Below are positions 39,927 to 48,762 of a stretch of 64,000 bases of DNA, piece after piece. The DNA is from Candidatus Nitrosopelagicus sp. (GTDB taxonomy: Archaea > Thermoproteota > Nitrososphaeria > Nitrososphaerales > Nitrosopumilaceae). Made by a program: the position numbers and the translations under genes. Under the pieces are notes generated by a model. The model had not been told where the DNA came from. It worked only from the letters and a program-made list of their open reading frames with translations, and ran no database searches. The DNA lies in NCBI GenBank assembly GCA_028345295.1, contig JAOMDA010000002.1, forward strand, positions 1 through 64,000, read 5' to 3'. Position 1 is the first letter of the stretch; every line of letters starts with the position of its first letter.

Positions 39927-41338
39927 TTTTTCTTAATGATCTTCGAATATGATTTTAGAAATAATTCTATTCTTCCTTCCAAACCAGCCTTAGCATTAAC
40001 TCCTAATACTGAAACAATATCACCTAAACCATAATTATCTAGAAGATTTGCTTGCTCTCTCCATCCTTTTATCCAGATCTGGCCACTATCATCTTCAACA
40101 AACATTTCAGACAATGTAATATTTTCACCCTTTTTTGTTTGTAGTTCACGTTTATCAGGTGCTTTTAGAATTATTGCTTCAATACAATATTCATTTCCTT
40201 CTTTAATTTCTGAAATTTTTGTTCTCAGATCTGATATGTTTGGCGTTCCATCATCCTCAATTTTTCTAATGAATGAATCTTGATCCAGTCTGATAGTATT
40301 TCCAAAAACTTTGGATGGCATACATTCTATTACATTATCTTGTGTAAATGATGTTAATTGATTTGCAGCATCAGTAATTCTAAACAAATTTTTCGATTTA
40401 TCTATTCCTAGAATTATCTTTTCTCCAGAATTAGTACTATCAATTGATAAAATTCTAATAATTATTGGTTCTACTTCTTTGCTACCTTCAATTTCAACAA
40501 CAGTTGCATCATTTCCATGAATTTCTAAACCCATATTTCCAGTTTTTGTTCTCACCCCCAATAACCTAACTTTGGCATTTGTAGCAATCATTTTTGGTAG
40601 GATAGATTCGTCTTTTCCCCAAAGTACAACGTTCAAATTATTTCCATTTTGTCCTTTAATCCTAAACTTGAGTGCTTTTGATGGTTGGCCACGTGAATTT
40701 GTAAATTCCATTAAATTAATGAAACCATTCACTGTTCCAGATATTACAAGATCTTTTTGATCTTCTTTAGCTGTGCCAACATCTACTGTGATAGAATCTA
40801 ATGATGGTATATTACTAGTAGATCCAACTGGTTCAATTGTTGAACCAGAACCTATGTTAATTGTAGGAGAACCTGTTAGATCTGATTTTACATAAGCCTT
40901 GATAATCTTCACTAAATCTCCAGGTTTAAGATTTTCAATTCCTGGCATGTTCGCTTTTTCATCCCACAGTTTAACACTAACCGTTGAATCAGAATCATAA
41001 ACCGTCATGGTTCTTAGTAAAAATGGCGTACCATCTTTTTTTGTAAATTGTTTTGTTGGTGAAATATTTAGAATTCGTGATTCAACAGTAACTTCCTTTG
41101 CACCGACAAAAAGATCTTTTAACTCAATTTCCGTCTTTTGTGATTCCTCTAATGATATACCTAAATCAGATGCTACTAGAAATAGTGCTCCTTGATCAGT
41201 TAAATAACCTGATCCAATCTTATCTTTTTTTTCTTTTATTCGATCTTCTATTACGGATCTTGATAATTCGGGGGCAGCGTCTAGTAACTTTGATAATAAT
41301 TCCTCAAAATTTGTCAAGTCATTATAATGACAATTCAA
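39923..41338 (-). CDS. Replication protein A-like ssDNA-binding OB-fold protein
   Basis: Multiple OB-fold segments: 'TVYDSDSTVSVKLWDEKANM..LKPGDLVKI', 'LKFRIKGQNGNNLNVVLWGKD', 'SEMFVEDDSGQIWIKGWREQANLLDNYGLGDIVSVLG'. Confidence 0.85.
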   Translation of the reverse strand: MNCHYNDLTNFEELLSKLLDAAPELSRSVIEDRIKEKKDKIGSGYLTDQGALFLVASDLGISLEESQKTEIELKDLFVGAKEVTVESRILNISPTKQFTKKDGTPFLLRTMTVYDSDSTVSVKLWDEKANMPGIENLKPGDLVKIIKAYVKSDLTGSPTINIGSGSTIEPVGSTSNIPSLDSITVDVGTAKEDQKDLVISGTVNGFINLMEFTNSRGQPSKALKFRIKGQNGNNLNVVLWGKDESILPKMIATNAKVRLLGVRTKTGNMGLEIHGNDATVVEIEGSKEVEPIIIRILSIDSTNSGEKIILGIDKSKNLFRITDAANQLTSFTQDNVIECMPSKVFGNTIRLDQDSFIRKIEDDGTPNISDLRTKISEIKEGNEYCIEAIILKAPDKRELQTKKGENITLSEMFVEDDSGQIWIKGWREQANLLDNYGLGDIVSVLGVNAKAGLEGRIELFLKSYSKIIKKN

Positions 41339-41390
41339 TTATTAATAAAATTATCATTAGCTACATTAGGAGGAAAAGAATATCATCAAC

Positions 41391-42335
41391 ATGTCATGTA
41401 TAGAGGTTCATTCGTTATCCAAATCATATAGTTCCATTTTGGCAGTTGATACAATAGATCTTAGTGTAGAATCTGGTCAAGTCTTTGGATTTTTAGGTCC
41501 TAATGGTGCTGGTAAATCTACTGTAATCAAATTACTAACTACATTAATTCAACCAGACAGTGGTCAAATTTCAGTATTAGGAGTTAATGCAATTAAAGAA
41601 CCACTCAAAATTAGAAAGAAAATTGGAGTAGTTTTACAGCAACCAAGCTACGAACCAACTCTTAGTGTAGAAAAATCCTTAGAGAAATATGGAATGATGT
41701 GGAATGTTGATAAAAAAACTAGGCAAATACGTACAGAAGAACTTTTGGAATCATTTGAATTAACCCAGATCAGAAAAAAGAAAAATGAGGATCTTTCCAT
41801 AGGTCAAAGAAGACGTGTTCAAGTTGCACGTGAATTCATGCATGATATGGATTTATTATTTTTAGATGAGCCTACAGTTGGGTTAGATCCAAGTGCAAGA
41901 AGGAAATTATTAGATTTTCTCAAAAATAAAGTCAAAGACACAGGGATGACCATATTTTACACTACACATGTACTTACAGAAGCTGAATATCTATGTGATA
42001 ATATTGCAATTATTAATAATGGTAAAATAATAACAGTTGATTCACCAAATGAACTAAAAAATAGATTTGGTAATGAAAAAACAATTAAAATTCATGTCTC
42101 AGAGCAATTTATACAATTACCAAATTTATTAAAAGATATTCCAGATTGTAATATTGAAAAAAGTGATGGAATAATAATTACAATTCATTCTACAAACTCT
42201 GAGATTGTTTTAATGAATATTTTAAAAATATTAAATCAAAATAATATTCCAATTAGTGATTTATCAGCTATGCCAACAAATTTGGAAGAAATATTTCTAA
42301 AAGTAGTGAGTGATTCAGATGCATCCAATAATTAG
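41391..42335 (+). CDS. ABC transporter ATP-binding protein (DrrA-like)
   Basis: Walker A 'FGFLGPNGAGKSTVIKLL', 'LSIGQRRRVQVAREFMHDMDLLFLDEPTVGLDPSARR'. Confidence 0.95.
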   Translation: MSCIEVHSLSKSYSSILAVDTIDLSVESGQVFGFLGPNGAGKSTVIKLLTTLIQPDSGQISVLGVNAIKEPLKIRKKIGVVLQQPSYEPTLSVEKSLEKYGMMWNVDKKTRQIRTEELLESFELTQIRKKKNEDLSIGQRRRVQVAREFMHDMDLLFLDEPTVGLDPSARRKLLDFLKNKVKDTGMTIFYTTHVLTEAEYLCDNIAIINNGKIITVDSPNELKNRFGNEKTIKIHVSEQFIQLPNLLKDIPDCNIEKSDGIIITIHSTNSEIVLMNILKILNQNNIPISDLSAMPTNLEEIFLKVVSDSDASNN

Positions 42336-43080
42336 ATTAGTTAATAGAAATATTACTATCTCAGTTAATCCTGGATTTTTAATTTGGCAAGTGATATTTC
42401 CACTGATATACATTTTTGTTGCAGGTTTTGCATATACTGCATTAATTGATAATGTTCCATTTGGAAATAAAGATCTTACATATCCAGCATTTTTAGCATC
42501 TGGTATGATTGGATTTAATATAATGAATAGTACACTTGTATCTGGCATAATAATTTGGAATGATCGTCGTCATGGTATGTTTGAACAAATCATGTCTGGA
42601 CCATTCACTAGGGTTCATTATATTCTAAGTAATATTGCGACAATTGCAATAATTGGATTAGTTAGTGCAGGATTAATTGCAGCAGTTGGTTATCCAGTTT
42701 TCTTTGAATCTGTAGAATTTAGTCCTGTTACAATTCCACTAATAATTTTTAGTTCAATTACAGGCGCAATCTTATTTGGTTCTATTGCATCAATAATTTC
42801 TACAAGACTTCGTTCTAGTGAAGGGTTTAATGTAATTATAAACACAGTCTTTCTTTTCTTTGCGTTTGTTAGTACTGCTTTTTATCCTGCTTCTGGGGCA
42901 CCACAGCCTTTAGCAACTATATTCTATCTTAATCCATTAACATATCTTGTTGATATTATAAGAGCTGGAATTTTTGGAACCATTACAGAATTCGTAATAT
43001 TAGAAATGGTAATTTTGGCAGTTTTAGCATCAATTCTCTTTATTATTGCGACAAGATTACTAACAAAACTAGATTTTTGA
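42310..43080 (+). CDS. ABC-2 type transporter permease
   Basis: 256 aa, six hydrophobic segments, 'FYLNPLTYLVDIIRAGIFG' ABC-2 signature; overlaps the ATPase gene. Confidence 0.92.
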   Translation: MIQMHPIIRLVNRNITISVNPGFLIWQVIFPLIYIFVAGFAYTALIDNVPFGNKDLTYPAFLASGMIGFNIMNSTLVSGIIIWNDRRHGMFEQIMSGPFTRVHYILSNIATIAIIGLVSAGLIAAVGYPVFFESVEFSPVTIPLIIFSSITGAILFGSIASIISTRLRSSEGFNVIINTVFLFFAFVSTAFYPASGAPQPLATIFYLNPLTYLVDIIRAGIFGTITEFVILEMVILAVLASILFIIATRLLTKLDF

Positions 43081-43092
43081 AGGAAGTAAGTA

Positions 43093-43164
43093 TAGCCCGG
43101 CCCGGACTCGAACCGAGGTCAAAGGCTCCAAGGGCCCCTATGCTTGCCGCTACACTACCGGGCT
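43093..43164 (-). tRNA. tRNA-Gln (TTG), C at position 33
   Basis: Reverse complement AGCCCGGTAGTGTAGCGGCAAGCATAGGGGCCCTTGGAGCCTTTGACCTCGGTTCGAGTCCGGGCCGGGCTA; acceptor AGCCCGG/CCGGGCT, D-stem GTGT/GCAT, anticodon loop CCTTGGA. Confidence 0.85.
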
Positions 43165-43317
43165 TCAGTATAAAATTTAATTTTGCTACTATAATATTAT
43201 TTTATAATGTCTAATCCTTCTTTAGAATGCCAAAAAGTAGGATATATTGAAAAATTACAACTATAGACTTTTTGACGCTAAGTATTTCTCTGTCTTGATA
43301 CTATCAAAATTAGTTAT

Positions 43318-44448
43318 ATGAATACTAAAGTTGTCGTTTTTGGTCTTAGTACAGAGGGTTACAGTATTGCTTCCAAGATGGCTCTCAAAGGTGCTGATGT
43401 GCAGATAATTGACGAGTCAACACCTTCTGCAATATCAATTAAATCAGATATAGCTAAAACATATCCAACTGTTCAAACATTAAAAGATGATGAACCATTA
43501 TTATCAATGACACCAATAGATATTGCGATTTCAAAAGCACAATTACTATTTTTTGTACCCGTATTACGAAAAACAGGTCAGGATGTAAAAATTGAAATTA
43601 ATTCAAAGTTTAAAGAGGCCATTTTGAATCTCAAAAAACGAAGTTCTATAGTTTATTGTTTAGGTACTGGATTTGGTGGAAATTCCGAAAACATGTCTTT
43701 AATAGAACATGTTACAGGGTTCAAGGTTGGAAAAAATATTTCATACTATTATTATCCATTATCTACAAAAAATAAAACACCAGATTTTATTGGTACTAAT
43801 AGTACCAAACCTGATGAAAGAATATTAGAATTATTATCCGACAATAAAAAACCTAAATTTATTGCTATACCATCATCAGAACATTTCCACGCTATAAATA
43901 TTCTAAAACAATTTTCATTACTTACTAGTATTTTAGAAATTTGTAAATTTGCAAAAGATAAAATATCAAAATCAGATCTCTCTACAAATAAACTTGGCGA
44001 AATTTTCTTAGATGATATGATAGATGATCTTTTTGATTTACGCTCTCTAAGTCTTTCATTTGAAGGTGCAAATACGTTAATGTACATAATTAATGGAAGT
44101 ATAAAGGGAGTAGACAACTATATCAAAAGATTAATAGATGAAATAAGATTAGTTTTAAAGAAAAATGAATTAAAAGCTAGTAGAACAAAAATCCTTCTTT
44201 TATGGTCATTAGATCAACATGTAATGAAAGGTGATAAAATTGAGGCACTACAAATTTTACAAACAAAATTACAGGATTATATTAATGATGTAGAATGTGT
44301 AGAGACTCCTCTTGATTATTTTCAGAATGAAAAGACTACAATTATTGTGGCATGTTCAAAATTAGATTATGAATATATTCAAAAAAATAAAAAAGATAAT
44401 GAAATAATTATTATTAAAGCAAACCCAGTATGTGAAGTAATACAATGA
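43318..44448 (+). CDS. Rossmann-fold protein distantly resembling UDP-sugar dehydrogenase; function unknown
   Basis: 'KVVVFGLSTEGYSIASKMALKGADVQIIDES' dinucleotide-binding-like start; immediately upstream of grpE-dnaK-dnaJ. Confidence 0.65.
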   Translation: MNTKVVVFGLSTEGYSIASKMALKGADVQIIDESTPSAISIKSDIAKTYPTVQTLKDDEPLLSMTPIDIAISKAQLLFFVPVLRKTGQDVKIEINSKFKEAILNLKKRSSIVYCLGTGFGGNSENMSLIEHVTGFKVGKNISYYYYPLSTKNKTPDFIGTNSTKPDERILELLSDNKKPKFIAIPSSEHFHAINILKQFSLLTSILEICKFAKDKISKSDLSTNKLGEIFLDDMIDDLFDLRSLSLSFEGANTLMYIINGSIKGVDNYIKRLIDEIRLVLKKNELKASRTKILLLWSLDQHVMKGDKIEALQILQTKLQDYINDVECVETPLDYFQNEKTTIIVACSKLDYEYIQKNKKDNEIIIIKANPVCEVIQ

Positions 44449-44478
44449 AATTATATTATCATTTACAAATTTAGAGAT

Positions 44479-45039
44479 ATGTCAGAAGGAAATAAAAATA
44501 ATTCTGAAAATGATAAAACCGATGAGGATATTGATTCATCAACAGAAAATGAGATTAAGACTGAATTAGAAAATGACTTTGCAAATAATTTGTTTCCTTT
44601 AATTCATGAATATAAGCAAAAATTATCTACATGTGAAGATAAGCTACAAAGAGCATTAGCTGATTATCAAAATCTTGAAAAACGTAATCAGACTGAAATA
44701 CAGAAAAGAGTTTTACAGAAAACAAATCAATTAATGCTTAATTTTATTGGAATCTATGAAGATTTTGGTCGTGCAAAAACCGCTTTAACAAGTGATGAAG
44801 TAAATAGTGAAGGTCTTAATGCAATCATAAAAAACATGGAAATTCTTCTATCTGAAAATAATATTAAACCAATTGATGCTATTGGCGAGATTTTTGATCC
44901 TAGACTTCACGAAGCAGTTTCTACTGTAGAGGATAATTCATTAGATGAGGGTACAATTACCAAAGAAGTGGCAAAAGGATATATTTCGTTTCAAGAGGTA
45001 CTAAGACCATCGAAAGTAATTGTATCAAAAAAAAAATAA
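44479..45039 (+). CDS. grpE: GrpE nucleotide exchange factor
   Basis: 'DKLQRALADYQNLEKRNQTEIQKR', 'EIFDPRLHEAVSTVEDNSLDEGTITKEVAKGYISFQEVLRPSKVIVSK'. Confidence 0.94.
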   Translation: MSEGNKNNSENDKTDEDIDSSTENEIKTELENDFANNLFPLIHEYKQKLSTCEDKLQRALADYQNLEKRNQTEIQKRVLQKTNQLMLNFIGIYEDFGRAKTALTSDEVNSEGLNAIIKNMEILLSENNIKPIDAIGEIFDPRLHEAVSTVEDNSLDEGTITKEVAKGYISFQEVLRPSKVIVSKKK

Positions 45040-45053
45040 TGTAGGAGAAAAAT

Positions 45054-46940
45054 ATGGCTGAAAAAATAATTGGAATTGATTTAGGCACAAGTAATTCGGC
45101 AGCTTCAGTAATTCAGGGCGGAAAACCTGTACTTATTCCTGCTGCAGAAGGAACAACTGTTGCTGGAAAAGCATTTCCTTCAATTGTTGCTTTTTCAAAA
45201 GATGGTGAACTTTTGGTTGGCGAACCAGCTAGGAGACAGGCAGTAACTAATCCAGATAATACTATTAGAGAAGCAAAAAGAAAGATGGGAACTGATTTCT
45301 TGTATAAAATTCAAGGAAAAGACTACAAACCACAGCAAATTTCTGCTTTTATTCTTCAAAAAATTAAACGAGACGCTGAATCATTTACAGGTGATACAAT
45401 CAATAAAGCAGTAATTACTGTACCTGCATATTTTGATGATAATCAAAGACAGGCAACTAAAGATGCAGGAATTATTGCTGGTCTGGAAGTAGTTAGAATA
45501 ATCAACGAACCAACTGCTGCATCATTAGCATTTGGCATTGATAAAAGTAAGGAGGATATGAAAATTTTAGTTTTTGACTTTGGAGGAGGAACGCTAGATG
45601 TAACAATTATGGAAATGGGTGGTGGTGTATTCGAAGTACTGAGTACATCTGGTGATACACAATTGGGAGGTTCAGATATGGATAAAGCTATAATTGATTA
45701 CGTTGTTGATGAATTTAGGAAAAAAGATGGAATAGATCTTTCAAATGATTCTACTGCTATGACTAGAATAAAAGAAGGTGCAGAGAAAGCAAAGATTGAA
45801 CTATCAACAGTAATGGAAACTGAAATTAATTTACCGTTCATTGCACAAGATTCTTCTGGATCTAAAAATTTAGAGGTTAAACTAACAAGGGCAAAACTAG
45901 AAGATCTAGTAAATCCAATAGTTGAAAGATGTAAGTCATCTATTGATAAAGCAATAGAAGACGCAAAGATTCCTCAAACTGATATCACAAAAATTGTATT
46001 AGTTGGAGGTCCAACAAGAATGCCAATAGTAAGAAAGTTTGTTGGCAATGCAACTGGTAAAGAACCAGAATCTGGAGTTGACCCAATGGAAGCAGTCGCG
46101 TTTGGTGCTGCAGTTCAGGCTGGAATAATTGCAGGAGATGTAACAAGTGATATTGTATTACTAGATGTTACACCATTAACTCTTGGAATTGAAACTCTTG
46201 GTGGAGTTAGAGAACCAATAATAGAAAGAAATACCACAATACCCACCTCAAAAGATAAAACATTCACTACTGCTGCAGACAGTCAAACTGCTGTAACAAT
46301 AAATGTTGTACAAGGGGAAAGACCTATGGTTTCTGATAATGTATCATTAGGAAACTTTAATCTTACTGATATACCACCAGCACCAAGAGGTGTTCCACAG
46401 ATAAATGTGAAATTTGATATTGATGCTAATGGAATTTTAAATGTTACAGCAAAAGATCTTGGTACTGGAAAAGATGCAAAAATAACTATAGAATCATCTT
46501 CAAAAATGTCTGATGCTGATGTTGAGAAAATGAAAGAAGACGCTGAAAAATTTGCTGAAGATGATAAGAAGAAAAAAGAGTCTGTAGATATTAAAAATGA
46601 AGCTGAAAGTTATATTTACAGTACTGAAAAATTGGTTAACCAAGATCTAAAAGATAAGATTCCTCAAGAACAAGGAATCAAAGTAACTGATGCTATAAAG
46701 GAACTTAAAGAATCATTGACTCAAGATACTGAACAGATTAAAGCTAAACTTGAGGAATTAAAATCTCTTGTAAATGAAATTACAACTGAATTATACAAGA
46801 ATGCAACTCCACCACCTGGAGATGAACAACAATCTGATCAGAAACAGGAAACTAATGAGCAACAATCAGAGGACGAACAGAATTCCAATAATGAACAAAA
46901 GACTAAATCAGATTCAGAACAAAAATCAGAAAATTCCTAA
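45054..46940 (+). CDS. dnaK: Chaperone DnaK (Hsp70)
   Basis: '[19 protein letters not shown]', '[17 protein letters not shown]', '[10 protein letters not shown]'. Confidence 0.98.
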   Translation: MAEKIIGIDLGTSNSAASVIQGGKPVLIPAAEGTTVAGKAFPSIVAFSKDGELLVGEPARRQAVTNPDNTIREAKRKMGTDFLYKIQGKDYKPQQISAFILQKIKRDAESFTGDTINKAVITVPAYFDDNQRQATKDAGIIAGLEVVRIINEPTAASLAFGIDKSKEDMKILVFDFGGGTLDVTIMEMGGGVFEVLSTSGDTQLGGSDMDKAIIDYVVDEFRKKDGIDLSNDSTAMTRIKEGAEKAKIELSTVMETEINLPFIAQDSSGSKNLEVKLTRAKLEDLVNPIVERCKSSIDKAIEDAKIPQTDITKIVLVGGPTRMPIVRKFVGNATGKEPESGVDPMEAVAFGAAVQAGIIAGDVTSDIVLLDVTPLTLGIETLGGVREPIIERNTTIPTSKDKTFTTAADSQTAVTINVVQGERPMVSDNVSLGNFNLTDIPPAPRGVPQINVKFDIDANGILNVTAKDLGTGKDAKITIESSSKMSDADVEKMKEDAEKFAEDDKKKKESVDIKNEAESYIYSTEKLVNQDLKDKIPQEQGIKVTDAIKELKESLTQDTEQIKAKLEELKSLVNEITTELYKNATPPPGDEQQSDQKQETNEQQSEDEQNSNNEQKTKSDSEQKSENS

Positions 46941-46964
46941 TTGGTTATATTTTATAATTAAGAT

Positions 46965-48062
46965 ATGAGCGCTAAACGAGATTATTATGAGGTTCTAGGA
47001 ATATCAAAATCCGCATCTTCTGATGAAATCAAGTCACAATATAGAAAATTAGCATTAAAATTTCATCCTGATAGAAATAAATCTCCTGATGCACAGGAAC
47101 ATTTCAAAGAAATTTCTGAGGCATATGCTGTATTATCTGATACATCGAAAAGACAATTGTATGATCAACATGGTCACGATGGTGTCGATGGAAGATATTC
47201 CACAGAAGATATCTTTAGAGGTGCAGGTGGAAACTTTGATGATATTTTCAATGATCTTTTTGGTCGTCAAGGAAGAGGTGGTGGCGGATTTGGCGGAATA
47301 TTTGAAAATTTATTTGGAGGCGGCCGTGGATTTGGTGGATTTAGACAACAACGTGGTTCAGATATGCTACATGAAACATCTGTCACACTAGAAGATGTTT
47401 TACATGGAAAACAAATTGAACTTGATCTACAAAAGTATGTAGATTGTCCTGATTGTAATGGCTCAGGATGTGTATCAGGTTCAACAAAAATTACATGTAA
47501 TGATTGTAGAGGACAAGGACAAGTTAGAGTTACTAGGAATATGGGAGGTGCTACTTTTGTTACAGTTCAACCATGTAGAAAATGTCAAGGTCAGGGTCAG
47601 ATGTTTGAGAATCCATGCAAAAAATGTACTTCAGGTAAAGTACAGGGTAAAAAACATCTTTCATTTAATCTTCCACCTGGAATTAATGATGGAGATTATG
47701 TTGTACAAGGAGAGGGTCAGTCAGTTCCTAATGGCGAAAGTGGAGATCTTATTGTTCGTGTTAGAGTAAAAGATCACTCAGTATTTCGTAGAGACGAAAC
47801 AGACATTTATTGTGATTCAGTAGTATCGATGATAGATGCTAGTTTAGGAATAGAAATTGAAGTTTCCACATTAGATGGTCGTGAGAAATTAAAAATTAAT
47901 GAAGGAACACAGCCAAATACAATCTTAAAGATTAAAGGTAAAGGACTTCCAAAACTACATTCAAGTAGACGTGGAGATCTGTTTGTTAGAGTTGTTGTTG
48001 AAATTCCCAAAAAACTTTCTAAAGAACAAAAGAATATTCTAAAAGACTTCGATCAAAATTAA
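46965..48062 (+). CDS. dnaJ: Chaperone DnaJ (type I, zinc-finger)
   Basis: 'RDYYEVLGISKSASSDEIKSQYRKLALKFHPDRN', four CxxCxxGx repeats (CPDCNGSG, CNDCRGQG, CRKCQGQG, CKKC). Confidence 0.98.
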   Translation: MSAKRDYYEVLGISKSASSDEIKSQYRKLALKFHPDRNKSPDAQEHFKEISEAYAVLSDTSKRQLYDQHGHDGVDGRYSTEDIFRGAGGNFDDIFNDLFGRQGRGGGGFGGIFENLFGGGRGFGGFRQQRGSDMLHETSVTLEDVLHGKQIELDLQKYVDCPDCNGSGCVSGSTKITCNDCRGQGQVRVTRNMGGATFVTVQPCRKCQGQGQMFENPCKKCTSGKVQGKKHLSFNLPPGINDGDYVVQGEGQSVPNGESGDLIVRVRVKDHSVFRRDETDIYCDSVVSMIDASLGIEIEVSTLDGREKLKINEGTQPNTILKIKGKGLPKLHSSRRGDLFVRVVVEIPKKLSKEQKNILKDFDQN

Positions 48063-48229
48063 TCCGATTTTTTTTTGATTTGTCTAATCACTAAATCATG
48101 TCCTTCTCTGATATGGAGTGCATGAATTAATTTTACAACATCACCAATTTGTGTTTCAGTATAAAATTCATTATTATATTTTCCAAGAACTTTCTTACAA
48201 TTATGACAATAAACTTCTGATGTATCCAA
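48059..48229 (-). CDS. Hypothetical small CxxC protein (~56 aa, TTG start)
   Basis: (M)DTSEVYCHNCKKVLGKYNNEFYTETQIGDVVKLIHALHIREGHDLVIRQIKKKSD read on the minus strand; tail-to-tail with dnaJ. Confidence 0.5.
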   Translation of the reverse strand: MDTSEVYCHNCKKVLGKYNNEFYTETQIGDVVKLIHALHIREGHDLVIRQIKKKSD

Positions 48230-48305
48230 TTCTAAATATGCTAAATAGCCATAATTTCAGTATTTTGTTAAAAACGAACTTATTTTAGGAATTCAAACTA
48301 ATTGT

Positions 48306-48390
48306 GCGGGGGTTGCCTAGCCTGGTCAAAGGCATAAGGTTCAGATCCTTATCTCTTAGGAGTTCGTGGGTTCAAATCCCACTTCCCGCA
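48306..48390 (+). tRNA. tRNA-Leu (CAG)
   Basis: GCGGGGGTTGCCTAGCCTGGTCAAAGGCATAAGGTTCAGATCCTTATCTCTTAGGAGTTCGTGGGTTCAAATCCCACTTCCCGCA; anticodon stem TAAGG/CCTTA, loop TTCAGAT, long variable arm. Confidence 0.95.
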
Positions 48391-48451
48391 TTAAAATAAA
48401 ATTTTTGACTATGAACACCTTTAAAACATTGTAGTTTGTCATATTTTCCAT

Positions 48452-48715
48452 ATGGCAAAAGTAACCAGAACAAGTGGTAGAGGTACAAAAAAGAGAGCTA
48501 CAGATACTAAAAAGAAATCAACATTTTCTGGTGATTCTTATAAAGAATATCAAGCAGCCAAGAAAAAGGCAGCTGGTAATAGATCTGTAACAACAGGAAG
48601 AGGAACTGGAAGAAGAAAATTAAGTAGTATTCCTGATCCAAAACCACGAGCTTCTACAAAAGGTAAAGCAAGAGTAACCGGTAGAGGAACAGCAAAACGC
48701 AAAAGTAAAGGCTAA
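48452..48715 (+). CDS. Small highly basic protein with three (S/T)GRGTx(K/R)(K/R) repeats; putative nucleic-acid-binding
   Basis: MAKVTRTSGRGTKKRATDTKKKSTFSGDSYKEYQAAKKKAAGNRSVTTGRGTGRRKLSSIPDPKPRASTKGKARVTGRGTAKRKSKG. Confidence 0.7.
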   Translation: MAKVTRTSGRGTKKRATDTKKKSTFSGDSYKEYQAAKKKAAGNRSVTTGRGTGRRKLSSIPDPKPRASTKGKARVTGRGTAKRKSKG

Positions 48716-48762
48716 TTACTTAATGCTTTTGCAATAGTTGTTTTTTTATCTAATTCATTATT

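Noticed and set aside
43093-43164. Reading the tRNA as tRNA-Pro (TGG)
   Set aside because: Shifting the loop by one to get TGG with U33 breaks the anticodon stem (GGGCC versus CCTTT gives C-C mismatches). The overall A1-U72 body fits archaeal tRNA-Gln.
47089-47769. Plus-strand ORFs overlapping dnaJ in another frame
   Set aside because: Frame-shifted shadows of DnaJ whose own frame has full domain signatures.
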